Shown in pieces: positions 8,862-16,444 of a stretch of DNA of 64,000 bases. Made by a program: the position numbers and the translations under genes. Numbering within the stretch: position 1 is the first letter of the stretch; each line of letters starts with the position of its first letter. The stretch is from Bacillota bacterium (GTDB lineage Bacteria > Bacillota > Clostridia > Acetivibrionales > DSM-1351). The DNA lies in contig JAEYNY010000145.1 in assembly GCA_023412275.1 (NCBI GenBank), forward strand, positions 1-64,000, given 5' to 3'. The notes under the pieces are model-generated. The model was not told where the DNA came from. It did no database searches and was given only the letters and a program-made list of their open reading frames with translations.

Positions 8862-9404
8862 ATGATTAATGTGTCAAAAAGTAGACAATTTACCCTAGGA
8901 ATTTTATTGGATGCATTCTGGAAATTATATAGAAATCATGATATAGAAAAAATTACGATTAAAAAGATTACAGATACAGCAGGATATAATAGAATTACCT
9001 TTTATGATTACTTTCAAGATATATATGACGCTCTTGATTGTCTTGAAAATAAAATATTGTCTGATATTGAATATAAATTACATATGCTGATTAATGAGTC
9101 CAAAAATACTGCTAACGATACTTTTCTTGATAAAGTAGTTTTTTTGTTTGAAGAGTACCAGGAATTTCTCGAAAGATTTTTTAGTGACAGCAGCAATACA
9201 GGTTTTGAAAAAAAGTTGCAGAAACTCATTAAAAGTATACTAACAAACTACTCATCCAGTCCCACAGACTTTGCCAACATATATGTGCTTGAATTTTATA
9301 CCTCAGGTCTTGTGGGTGCTTTCAGAATGTGGTTTAAAAGTGAATGTAATACATCACTTAAAGCTTTTCTCTACATAATATGCTCTATTTTAAAAGTAAA
9401 TTAG
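8862..9404 (+). CDS. TetR/AcrR-family transcriptional regulator
   Basis: The only plus-strand gene recognised here. 180 residues; an N-terminal helix-turn-helix at ~10-55 (ITIKKITDTAGYNRITFYDYFQ) and an all-helical effector domain ending in the YTSGLVGAFRMWFKS type helix seen in TetR proteins with a C-terminal TetR_C domain. Divergent from the CotH-VTC-DUF4956 operon, with a dyad between them, so control of that operon is the likely role. Ligand unknown. Confidence 0.85.
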   Translation: MINVSKSRQFTLGILLDAFWKLYRNHDIEKITIKKITDTAGYNRITFYDYFQDIYDALDCLENKILSDIEYKLHMLINESKNTANDTFLDKVVFLFEEYQEFLERFFSDSSNTGFEKKLQKLIKSILTNYSSSPTDFANIYVLEFYTSGLVGAFRMWFKSECNTSLKAFLYIICSILKVN

Positions 9405-9419
9405 CCAAATCAAATATAT

Positions 9420-9464
9420 AACATTAATAAATGGGGTAAAAAGAAATACCCATTTATTAATGTT
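9420..9464. terminator. Long hairpin between converging tetR and aspS
   Basis: AACATTAATAAATGGG and its complement CCCATTTATTAATGTT form a stem of about 16-18 bp (9420-9437 with 9448-9464) between the two convergent genes. The U-runs are weak on both sides, but position and stability suggest a bidirectional terminator. Confidence 0.6.
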
Positions 9465-9493
9465 ATACCTTTATATTAATTATATAAAATCTA

Positions 9494-11242
9494 CTATCTG
9501 ATTTTTATATGGACTTCCCGAAGCTGTTTTTCTGTTACTTCGTTAGGAGCACAGCACATCATATCCTGAGCGTTACCGTTCAATGGGAATGGTATAACCT
9601 CTCTGATGTTTTCCTCGTTTCTTAGCAACATAATCATACGGTCAACACCAGGAGCCATTCCGGCATGAGGAGGAGCTCCATACTGAAATGCATTGTACAA
9701 CGCACCAAATTTCTGCTGAAGGTCTTCTTCTGTATAACCTGCAATTTCAAAAGCTCTTACCATTATATCTAAATTGTGGTTTCTAACCGCACCGGAGGAC
9801 AATTCAATGCCGTTACAAACTATATCATACTGGTATGCCAAAATTTCCAACGGATTTTTGCTGTTAAGTGCTTCCAGTCCGCCTTGAGGCATTGAGAACG
9901 GATTATGTGTAAATATAATCTTCTCTTCTTCTTTGTCATACTCAAACATAGGGAAATCATTCACAAAGCAGAAGCGGTATGCATTTTTTTCACAAATATC
10001 AAGACGAATACCAAGTTCTGTGCGAATCTGACCTGCCAAAAGTGCTGCTCGTTCTTCTGTATCTGCTATAAAAAATATTGTATCTCCTGAATTTAGCCCT
10101 GCAATTTGTGCAATCTCGCCCTTCATGTCATCTGGAATAAATTTATCGATAGGCCCCTTATATGTCATGTCGTCATTTACTTCGAGATAACCAAGGCCAC
10201 CCATTCCAATTGAAGTAGCAAATTCCAATAATTTTTCATGAAACCCCTTTGACATGTCAGCATGTACCTTGATAGCACGAACTGTTTTGTTATGGAAAGG
10301 TTTAAAGGTACATCTCTGGAAGAAATCAGTTACATCTACTATTCTTAGGGGATTCCTCAAATCCGGTTTATCGGTTCCGAATTCAAGCATTGCCTGCTTA
10401 TAGCTTATTATCGGGTATGGTGCCTCTGTTACCACACTTCCTTCAGGGGCGAATTTTTTAAATGCAGCTGTCAGCACTTCTTCACCTGCACGGAATACAT
10501 CTTCCTGTGTCGCAAAACTCATTTCAAAGTCCAACTGGTAAAATTCGCCCGGCGAGCGGTCGGCACGGGCATCCTCGTCACGGAAGCAGGGCGCGATCTG
10601 AAAATACTTGTCAAAACCGGATACCATTAAAAGCTGCTTGTATTGCTGGGGAGCCTGTGGAAGTGCATAGAACTTTCCTTTATATTTACGTGATGGAACT
10701 ATATAATCTCTGGCACCCTCAGGTGATGAAGCACAGAGAATAGGAGTCTGGATTTCCAGAAAGCCCATTTCAGTCATCTTTTGTCTTAAAAAGCTGATAA
10801 CTTCCGATCTGAAAATTATATTATCTTTTACCTTCTTATTACGCAGATCAAGATAACGGTATTTAAGACGTAAATCTTCTCGTATTTCCTTTGAAGTCAT
10901 TATTTCAAAAGGCAGCGGTTTGTATACCTTGCCAAGTATTTCAACGGATTGCGCATCCATTTCAATTGTTCCCGTAGGGATTTTAGGGTTATATGTTTCT
11001 TCGTCACGTATTTCAATTTTACCCTCGATGCATATACAATCTTCTTTGTTAATTCCGATTAAAAGGTTTTTGTCTCGCATTACAACCTGCATTACGCCGT
11101 ACATATCTCTGAGATCTATAAAGGAAACTCCTCCGTGATCTCTGATATTCTCAACCCATCCTGCTATTTTTAATCCCCAGCCAACATCACTTTCGCTGAT
11201 TTTATCCAATGTCCTGTTTCGATATATGTTTGATGTGTTCAT
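9494..11242 (-). CDS. aspS: Aspartyl-tRNA synthetase, probably non-discriminating (Asp/Asn)
   Basis: Charges tRNA-Asp with aspartate. The 582 residues contain the OB-fold anticodon domain (AGWVENIRDHGGVSFIDLRD, ~27-46), class II motifs (FLEIQTPILCASSPEGARDY; FRDEDARADRSPGEFYQLD), the bacterial GAD insertion, and motif 3 (GMAPGVDRMIMLL). Start taken at ATG 11242, seven bases after AAGGAG; the longer ORF start lacks a site. His36 in RDHGG matches the His that marks non-discriminating bacterial AspRS (discriminating forms usually have Leu there), and the leader reads an Asn codon, so it may also charge tRNA-Asn with Asp for amidation by GatCAB. No gat genes are in the window. Confidence 0.95.
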   Translation of the reverse strand: MNTSNIYRNRTLDKISESDVGWGLKIAGWVENIRDHGGVSFIDLRDMYGVMQVVMRDKNLLIGINKEDCICIEGKIEIRDEETYNPKIPTGTIEMDAQSVEILGKVYKPLPFEIMTSKEIREDLRLKYRYLDLRNKKVKDNIIFRSEVISFLRQKMTEMGFLEIQTPILCASSPEGARDYIVPSRKYKGKFYALPQAPQQYKQLLMVSGFDKYFQIAPCFRDEDARADRSPGEFYQLDFEMSFATQEDVFRAGEEVLTAAFKKFAPEGSVVTEAPYPIISYKQAMLEFGTDKPDLRNPLRIVDVTDFFQRCTFKPFHNKTVRAIKVHADMSKGFHEKLLEFATSIGMGGLGYLEVNDDMTYKGPIDKFIPDDMKGEIAQIAGLNSGDTIFFIADTEERAALLAGQIRTELGIRLDICEKNAYRFCFVNDFPMFEYDKEEEKIIFTHNPFSMPQGGLEALNSKNPLEILAYQYDIVCNGIELSSGAVRNHNLDIMVRAFEIAGYTEEDLQQKFGALYNAFQYGAPPHAGMAPGVDRMIMLLRNEENIREVIPFPLNGNAQDMMCCAPNEVTEKQLREVHIKIR

Positions 11243-11273
11243 AAGTCTTCTCCTTATAATCAATATTTGAGCA

Positions 11274-11316
11274 TAAAAAAATGCTCATCCAAAACTTAAA
11301 AGTCCAGGACGAACAT
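11274..11316 (-). terminator. T-box terminator of aspS leader
   Basis: On the minus strand ATGTTCGTCC (11307-11316) pairs with GGATGAGCAT (11281-11290), followed by seven T (11274-11280). It overlaps the T-box antiterminator, as expected of the read-through switch. Confidence 0.85.
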
Positions 11317-11560
11317 ATAATGTCCGCGGTACCACCTGAATTACTGACTAACAGTCACTCTACGGTTCAAAAAACCTTGCTGTTTTTCGCACAGCCTACG
11401 GCTCTCCTACTTATCACACAATATTACTTGTACGATGTTCAAATTGCAGCTGCTAAAGTGTTATTCACGCAAATTCACTTTATGGGGTTCACACTATCTC
11501 CCACTCACTAAGAACGATAAGTTGCGTTACTTCTCTTCGTCATCGCCATTAAATTCAATT
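11274..11560 (-). promoter_or_regulatory. T-box riboswitch controlling aspS, apparent specifier AAC (Asn)
   Basis: The T-box sequence AGGTGGTACCGCGGA lies at 11323-11337 on the minus strand, followed by the terminator. Stem I elements are visible: the conserved base GATGACGAAGAGAAGTAA (around 11531-11546) and a GGGAGATAGTGTGAACCCC distal loop region. On the 3' side of stem I, GAATAACACTTTAGC fits the usual specifier context and puts AAC (11460-11462) in the codon position. No GAC triplet occurs on that side, so the leader appears to sense tRNA-Asn rather than tRNA-Asp. Confidence 0.88.
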
Positions 11561-11625
11561 ATAATTCTTGTGTATTCATGCAGGCATTGTCTTTATGCCA
11601 AATATTATCACACCCTTTCTGAATA

Positions 11626-11850
11626 TAAAAAAGAACCACATGTAAATTTTAATAAAATCTACCAATGTGATTCTTACTATTACAGTATCACATAGGTACA
11701 AGTCTTAGCACTTGCACCTATGATTTTTTGTCATAGCCGCAAGTGCTAAATATTGTACCCATTATTCAGTTTTATAAACTGAAGATTCAACATTTTAGCT
11801 CCGCCCTTTACTTTGATTTATAATAATTAAGTGTGTCATGCTAAAATGTT
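11626..11850 (-). ncRNA. Candidate structured RNA: chain of inverted repeats ending in a terminator
   Basis: Between the BlaI-type gene and the aspS T-box, 220 bp hold five inverted repeats: AACATTTTAGC/GCTAAAATGTT (11789-11799 with 11840-11850); TTCAGTTT/AAACTGAA (11765-11783); a long hairpin TAGCACTTGC/GCAAGTGCTA with an inner TATGA/TCATA stem (11706-11748); an alternative pairing CATAGGTACAAGT with ACTTGCACCTATG (11691-11703 with 11710-11722); and a last stem AAGAAYCACAT/ATGTGRTTCTT (11631-11675) followed by a minus-strand T-run. No ORF is present. It could be a small RNA, a leader ahead of the T-box, or a decayed palindromic element. Confidence 0.4.
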
Positions 11851-11874
11851 AAATGTCAATGAAAAAAATCTTTT

Positions 11875-12231
11875 CTAACTGTTTTCATCAACTATTTTTC
11901 TTAGCTCATCTACTTCATCCTTGCTTAATTTTCTTCTTTTTAAAAAAGTTGTGAAAAACAACTTCAGCGAGCCGGAATAAATCTTCTCTAAATGCTCCTG
12001 AGTTTCAGACCTCATTACCTGCTCTCGCTTTACCAGTGATTCTATTTTTGTATTTTTATTTTTTATTATACCTCTCTCACAAAGCCTTCTTATTACTGTA
12101 TATGTAGTTGATTTTTTCCACCCCAGTTCCTCACTCGCAATACTGACTAACTCGGTGCTTTTTATAGGTTCATTGTTCCAGATAATGTTCATAAATCGTA
12201 ATTCTGCATCAAATATTTTAATTTCATCCAT
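11875..12231 (-). CDS. BlaI/MecI-type transcriptional repressor (orphan)
   Basis: 118 residues with the winged-helix of BlaI/MecI/CopY proteins: FDAELRFMNIIWNNEPIKS, then KKSTTYTVIRRLCERGIIKN (recognition helix and wing), and a C-terminal dimerisation helix region. In the classical systems a BlaR1/MecR1 sensor protease sits next door; none is present here. The large palindrome just upstream suggests autoregulation. Target genes are unknown; the neighbouring cellulase and aspS genes have their own signals. Confidence 0.85.
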   Translation of the reverse strand: MDEIKIFDAELRFMNIIWNNEPIKSTELVSIASEELGWKKSTTYTVIRRLCERGIIKNKNTKIESLVKREQVMRSETQEHLEKIYSGSLKLFFTTFLKRRKLSKDEVDELRKIVDENS

Positions 12232-12242
12232 TATATTACCTC

Positions 12243-12291
12243 GGTGTAGTGAATTAAACTAAATCTAATTTTTAGTTTAATTTACTACACC
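12243..12291. promoter_or_regulatory. 49-bp palindromic operator upstream of the BlaI-type gene
   Basis: GGTGTAGT (12243-12250) mirrors ACTACACC (12284-12291), and inside it AATTAAACTAAA mirrors TTTAGTTTAATT with a 7-bp centre. It lies 11 bp upstream of the repressor ATG. BlaI operators are dyads containing TACA/TGTA; here the outer arms read TGTAGT/ACTACA. Best read as the repressor's own operator. Confidence 0.6.
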
Positions 12292-12319
12292 AAGTCTGTC
12301 AAATAAGCTGTTTTCAAAC

Positions 12320-12358
12320 AAAAATTACAGGGCAGACCCGTAACGGGTCTGCCCTGTA
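12320..12358 (-). terminator. Strong intrinsic terminator of the GH8 gene
   Basis: A perfect 15-bp GC-rich stem (12326-12340 with 12344-12358; arms TACAGGGCAGACCCG and CGGGTCTGCCCTGTA) with a 3-base loop, followed by AATTTTTG on the minus strand. It lies 22 bp past the stop codon. Confidence 0.92.
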
Positions 12359-12379
12359 CACAAATAATACTTTAAGGTG

Positions 12380-13816
12380 TTATAGAGTTTTAACTATGCC
12401 TAGAAGATATTGCTTTAGTACAGCAAAATCCATTGCATCAACAGTTCCATCACCATTAGTGTCTGCTGCTTCCAAATTAGGCAATGTAGTTGTCTTACCA
12501 AGGAGATAAGACTTCAACAATGCAAAGTCCACAGAATCGACAACAGTATCGTTGTTAATATCACCGCGTATTACAGGAGGTTCTGGAGTTTCTGCACCCC
12601 AGATCTTGAAGTTTCCGCTTACATGAAGCATTCCAAGCATGTAGAGCATTCCATCGTAATAACGGTATTGACCTGATGGAACAGCAGTATTCCATAATTC
12701 ATCAACAAAAGGCTTAGCAGTTGTTGCATCTTGTGCCAGTGAAGTTACAGCATTCATAGCTACCAATCCCGGAGAGTGATCGCTGCTAAGCTTTGAACCG
12801 GATACTGTATACTGGTTACCGTAAGAGGATAACCCTTGGTTTTTGAAGAAAGCCTGAATTTTAGGTGCAAAAGTAGTTGAAGGCCAACTGTCTATTTGCC
12901 ACCAAGCATAGTCTACACAAGAATTTTGAATAGCTCTCCATGCATCAAATCTGAAATCTCCATGACCTGAACTCCATGAAACTTCTTTTGGTGAACCATC
13001 GAAATTTGCATAGTCAGGGTTCAGTCCTGTTGTTGAATTAGTAGACTTTTTGAAGAATTCTCTGCTTGTAGCAGCTACTTTACTCCAAGTAGCCCTGTCT
13101 CTTTCAGGTCCCCATAATGCCCATAATTCATAGAATGCTGGGAGATGATAAGACGGGTCTGTAAAATCATAGTTTCCTGCACTTGGGCAGAAAACAACTT
13201 GATTTGTATTTTTATTTATTAAATTATATCCAACACCGTCGTCTGACTGGTGAAGCATTGCATCCAATATAGTCTGTGCTTCTGATTCGTAGTTGAATAT
13301 ACCTGTTCCGTTGCCCCATCTGCGTGCTGCAAACAGGAGTGACATTGCAAAGTATTCATCTCCGTCTGATGCAGGAGTAGAATCCATAATACCGCCGCTA
13401 TAGTTGCACTGCCATGCAAAAAATCCCTTAAACTGCCCGGAAGTTTGATACATGTACGTTCTAGCCCATTTCCAAAGCTTATCAAACTCTGTTTTTTTAT
13501 CGAGCATAACACATATCATCATACCGTATGACATACCCTCTGAACGTACGTCACCATTTCCGGTATCTCTTATGTAGGCCATGTCACTACCTACTTCATA
13601 AAACAACCTCTGAGTGTCCGTATTCCCTTTGAAAAACTGATTGTACATGGTATCAATCTTAGCCTGTACCTGAGCGTCAGTCCTTCCAGTCTCAACGAAG
13701 ACGTTCCTGTAGTTTCCTGTGGCATAATATCCACCGGTCTCTGCACTTGCGAAATTTACTGGTATAATTGAAACAATCATAGCCAAAACAAGCAAGCAAG
13801 CAAAAAACTTTTTCAT
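12380..13816 (-). CDS. cel8C: Secreted cellulosomal endoglucanase, GH8 with type I dockerin
   Basis: Cleaves internal beta-1,4 bonds of cellulose and related glucans outside the cell. 478 residues: a signal peptide (1-25, ending FASA), a GH8 (alpha/alpha)6 catalytic domain (~30-400) with SEGMSYGMMI (general acid Glu) and TPASDGDEYFAMSLLFAARRW (GH8 signature with catalytic Asp), a short Pro-rich linker (AETPEPPV), and a dockerin (~416-478) with two Ca-binding repeats, GDINNDTVVDSVDFALLKSY and DTNGDGTVDAMDFAVLKQY. The layout matches C. cellulolyticum Cel8C (CelCCC). It is transcribed alone from its own promoter to its own terminator. Confidence 0.96.
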   Translation of the reverse strand: MKKFFACLLVLAMIVSIIPVNFASAETGGYYATGNYRNVFVETGRTDAQVQAKIDTMYNQFFKGNTDTQRLFYEVGSDMAYIRDTGNGDVRSEGMSYGMMICVMLDKKTEFDKLWKWARTYMYQTSGQFKGFFAWQCNYSGGIMDSTPASDGDEYFAMSLLFAARRWGNGTGIFNYESEAQTILDAMLHQSDDGVGYNLINKNTNQVVFCPSAGNYDFTDPSYHLPAFYELWALWGPERDRATWSKVAATSREFFKKSTNSTTGLNPDYANFDGSPKEVSWSSGHGDFRFDAWRAIQNSCVDYAWWQIDSWPSTTFAPKIQAFFKNQGLSSYGNQYTVSGSKLSSDHSPGLVAMNAVTSLAQDATTAKPFVDELWNTAVPSGQYRYYDGMLYMLGMLHVSGNFKIWGAETPEPPVIRGDINNDTVVDSVDFALLKSYLLGKTTTLPNLEAADTNGDGTVDAMDFAVLKQYLLGIVKTL

Positions 13817-13925
13817 TTTACTTTCCTCCCTTAATAGAATGATTTTGTATTTAAAGATTAATTCGGGGATTTAGCCCCAAACCAACCTTAATACCTTTTC
13901 GAAAAGCATTTTATAAATAGATTAT

Positions 13926-13943
13926 GGTTTAACCGATTAAACC
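13926..13943. promoter_or_regulatory. LacI-family operator candidate at the GH8 transcription start
   Basis: GGTTTAACCGATTAAACC is a near-perfect palindrome with a central CG, the layout of LacI/GalR-family operators. It starts about at +1 of the predicted GH8 promoter, where bound repressor would block initiation. No LacI gene is in the window. Confidence 0.55.
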
Positions 13944-13950
13944 CGTCATA

Positions 13951-13979
13951 ATTTTAGCATATTAAACCTATACTGTCAA
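13951..13979 (-). promoter_or_regulatory. Sigma-A promoter of the GH8 gene
   Basis: TTGACA (13974-13979) and TAAAAT (13951-13956) are 17 bp apart on the minus strand, about 135 bp upstream of the ATG. The long leader also contains a small GGGG/CCCC hairpin (13864-13877). Confidence 0.75.
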
Positions 13980-14017
13980 TTTATGATAAATTTTGAACAT
14001 GTTTACATAATGGTTAT

Positions 14018-14070
14018 TGCAAAAAAATAAAATCTCCTGCATACAGTAAATAACTGCTACAAGAGACTTA
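14018..14070 (-). terminator. Terminator after the holin-like gene
   Basis: Imperfect hairpin (TCTCTTGTAGCAGT pairing with ACTGTATGCAGGAGA, several G-U pairs) followed on the minus strand by a T-rich run (TTTTATTTTTTT), starting ~20 bp past the stop codon. Confidence 0.55.
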
Positions 14071-14090
14071 ACATAATGAAATTCAGTTTT

Positions 14091-14384
14091 TTATTGTAAA
14101 CTCTTTTCCTCAACTTTTCTAAAAGCCGCTTCATATGCACCCATTGAGGCCAAAGTAACAACAATGGCATTTAAGGCACTCATTATTATTTTATTTATAG
14201 TTATTCCTGTAGTAAACCAGCTTACAAGAACAAGCAACACGTAGGATAACACCCAAACGACAAATCTTGTGGGAATTTTCCAAACTTTATCAAGAGATAC
14301 CTTTGTAAACTGTATAATAAGGGTCACACAGGCTACTATACCTGTAAAAGAACTCAGATAATCCCAACTGTAAAACTCATCCAT
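14091..14384 (-). CDS. Holin-like small membrane protein
   Basis: 97 residues with three hydrophobic segments (SSFTGIVACVTLIIQF, TRFVVWVLSYVLLVLVSW and IIMSALNAIVVTLASMGAY) and a short charged tail, the size and layout of phage holins. I start it at ATG 14384, nine bases after GGAG; the TTG at 14393 touches that site. The Shine-Dalgarno lies within the end of the endolysin gene, so the two are translationally coupled, a typical holin/endolysin arrangement. There are no phage structural genes nearby. Specific holin family not identified. Confidence 0.6.
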   Translation of the reverse strand: MDEFYSWDYLSSFTGIVACVTLIIQFTKVSLDKVWKIPTRFVVWVLSYVLLVLVSWFTTGITINKIIMSALNAIVVTLASMGAYEAAFRKVEEKSLQ

Positions 14385-14389
14385 TTTAT

Positions 14390-14833
14390 TCAACTCCTTT
14401 TTATACCCAATACACTTTCCTTTATTGCAATTTTCTGAGATAGTGTAAGTCCTGTATGCTCAATCAGCTGTACGTGCCAGGGTTCATAGCTCATTGGCTT
14501 CACCAGCCCGAATTTTTCAATTTCCTTATTGGTAAGTGCTTTAAACCATACATCCGATATATCCATTGCCATACAATAACAGTGATTACTTTGTCCATAT
14601 GCTGCTGCAATACATTTGCCGTCCTTGTCGTATACAGCCCCGTTTGGCTTCTGATAGTTGTCTATGCTTTCTTTTAGCTTCTGTGCATTTATTATCTTTT
14701 GTTTTTCCAGACTTCTGTAGCCTGAGGTACAAGTGCAGCTTTTCCCCTTTTCAGCACACAAAGCGTTTATAGCCGACACAAGTTTAGGAAACACACTCGT
14801 TTCGTCAGGGTATTTGAATTTGACACCCGGCAT
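14390..14833 (-). CDS. M15-family peptidoglycan peptidase (endolysin-like)
   Basis: About 147 residues. Zn-binding and catalytic features of the VanY/M15 family are seen: CTSGYRSLEKQ, SNHCYCMAMDI (His and Asp zinc ligands) and EPWHVQLI (third His with its preceding Glu). Such enzymes cut the L-Ala-D-Glu or D-Ala-D-Ala bond of wall peptides. There is no signal peptide, as for holin-dependent endolysins. ATG 14833 is preferred; a GTG at 14845 overlaps the Shine-Dalgarno. It lies between the toxin-like genes and the holin-like gene, which suggests a role in their release. Confidence 0.78.
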   Translation of the reverse strand: MPGVKFKYPDETSVFPKLVSAINALCAEKGKSCTCTSGYRSLEKQKIINAQKLKESIDNYQKPNGAVYDKDGKCIAAAYGQSNHCYCMAMDISDVWFKALTNKEIEKFGLVKPMSYEPWHVQLIEHTGLTLSQKIAIKESVLGIKRS

Positions 14834-14872
14834 TTTAGTTTTCACCTCTTTTATTTAACAGAATTAAATTAT

Positions 14873-14902
14873 TCCGGCTGTACCGGATATCTCGTACAGC
14901 TG
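14873..14902. repeat. Inverted repeat between endolysin and cysteine-protease-like gene
   Basis: CCGGCTGTAC pairs with GTACAGCTGG around a 10-bp loop, in the 76-bp gap ahead of the endolysin. No good T-run follows on the minus strand, so it may moderate expression or stabilise mRNA rather than stop transcription. Confidence 0.4.
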
Positions 14903-14909
14903 GAGTATA

Positions 14910-15479
14910 TTATAAAACACAATTATATAATGCAACCTGAAAACGGATATATCCTTTACGTAACAGTCCGAGATATTGCTCTGTTACGTAGTATTCAATG
15001 AAACGTTCGAATATTTCATTATTTTTCATTGTACAAAAACACTCATTTACATCAAAAAATTTGTATATCTCATTTTCTATTCTCACGCCAAGATAATGTG
15101 CTTCACCGGAATTGTGTCCTAATATAATCGCCAATTGGCCTTGTCTAATTGGCTTAGTATCCGCGAAAATTATTTCCTCAAATAATCGTTTTGACTCAAG
15201 AGCACATTCCTTCTTAAGATACATATCCTTCAATGGAAATTTACTTTCCAAAAAATTAGGACTGTGTACTCCTGATTCTCTAGCTTTTTCATATTCCTCC
15301 TGTATTCTCTTTGTCTCACTCAAAAACTCTTCATTCGTTATATTCGCCTGTACCTTTTCAGGATCACAAAGCCATAGCCCTGTTGCTGCAAGGCAGTAAC
15401 CTCTGCTATCCTGGCTACATTCTTGCACCTGTATTTTATCACCCATTTCTCGTTTTATTAGTCGAATTAACATACCCAT
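14910..15479 (-). CDS. Cysteine-protease-like protein (YopT/C58-type motifs), putative effector
   Basis: 189 residues with no signal peptide. I see a possible papain-like triad: SRGYCLAATGLW at ~25-36 (Cys in a GxC..W context), EAHYLGVRI (~126-134, His) and KFFDVNECF (~140-148, Asp-x-Asn). The last two resemble the gHavai..FFDPN pattern of the YopT/AvrPphB C58 peptidases. The family call rests on motif reading only. It lies 37 bp after the smaller coiled-coil toxin-like gene and before the lysis genes, so it may be a co-delivered toxin or an activating protease. Confidence 0.4.
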   Translation of the reverse strand: MGMLIRLIKREMGDKIQVQECSQDSRGYCLAATGLWLCDPEKVQANITNEEFLSETKRIQEEYEKARESGVHSPNFLESKFPLKDMYLKKECALESKRLFEEIIFADTKPIRQGQLAIILGHNSGEAHYLGVRIENEIYKFFDVNECFCTMKNNEIFERFIEYYVTEQYLGLLRKGYIRFQVALYNCVL

Positions 15480-15516
15480 AACTCATCACTTATCCTTTCA
15501 CATAAAGTGTCACAGA

Positions 15517-16431
15517 CTATTTTAAAGCCATACCGCTGGTTTCAAGGACTTTATCGTACTTAATCATTGCCTCCCTAAGAGAAACCAGACTCGTTCCCGT
15601 GCTGTCAAAATCAATTATTGTGGGTGTTTTGTCATTCAATTCAGCCACAATATCAACAACATCGTCTATTCTATGGTCTATTTGCTCCAGCATTACTGAC
15701 AATCTGCCATAAAAAAGCGCCGCATTTGTAATAAAAGCCAGATTGTTTCTGGATAAATGCTCATTTGCATTCAGTATATTTTCCTTTTCCTTAAGTTGGG
15801 CAAAGCTCACTTCATATGCCCTTTTACTCTCACCTAAGCTTTTTAACAATTCGTCCGCTTTTTGTATTTCCAATGAATTATTGTTGAGAAGTCCATTAAA
15901 TCTCTCAATTTGTTTATGCAGTTCTTGTATACGCCCTGTATCATTATTAATTAAACACTGTACTCCCATAATGGCTCTGTCCAATCCAAGAGAGAGAATT
16001 GACCTTATAATACTTATGGCAGAGCTGTCATTTAGTTCATCTAACTTTCTCTGATGCTCCCTTAGCAACCTCTCATCATCATTTAACTCTTTTCTGAAGG
16101 AATCAATCTGTTTCATTAGATCATCCTTTTTAACGGAATTAGTTCTGATAGAAACATTTATAGCATCTATGCTTTTTTGTGTGCTAAGGTAACTTTCCCG
16201 GATAGCTGCTTCACTTTTTATGATTTCAGAGATAGTATCAGAAATTTTCTGTTGTTCTTTCTCGGATGATGCCTTTAGTTTTTTAGAACTCTCAAATAAG
16301 GATTGAATATCTTTCGAAATGCTCAGTATTGTCTTCGTAGCTTCTTCTTTTTTTTGTTGGTTAAGCTCATCTACTGATTTCTTCAATACTTCAATTACTG
16401 TAATAAAGTTGTTTTTCTGAATTGTACCCAT
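15517..16431 (-). CDS. Coiled-coil protein, candidate alpha-pore-forming toxin subunit B
   Basis: 304 residues from ATG 16431, which has AAGGAAGG upstream and sits 13 bp after the previous stop. Almost wholly helical: long heptad regions (~15-125 and ~160-225) flank a hydrophobic centre, SSAISIIRSILSLGLDRAIMG, and a C-terminal helix contains FITNAALFYGRLSVMLEQI. A hydrophobic hairpin between long coiled coils, paired with a larger similar protein, is the plan of binary alpha-PFTs (XaxAB/YaxAB, Hbl/Nhe). No signal peptide. Sequence similarity to those families is not proven here. Confidence 0.45.
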   Translation of the reverse strand: MGTIQKNNFITVIEVLKKSVDELNQQKKEEATKTILSISKDIQSLFESSKKLKASSEKEQQKISDTISEIIKSEAAIRESYLSTQKSIDAINVSIRTNSVKKDDLMKQIDSFRKELNDDERLLREHQRKLDELNDSSAISIIRSILSLGLDRAIMGVQCLINNDTGRIQELHKQIERFNGLLNNNSLEIQKADELLKSLGESKRAYEVSFAQLKEKENILNANEHLSRNNLAFITNAALFYGRLSVMLEQIDHRIDDVVDIVAELNDKTPTIIDFDSTGTSLVSLREAMIKYDKVLETSGMALK

Positions 16432-16444
16432 ACTAAGCCTTCCT

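Noticed and set aside
14091..14845. Remnant prophage
   Set aside because: Only holin-like and endolysin-like genes occur; there are no integrase, capsid, tail or terminase genes, and the pair is joined to non-phage genes.
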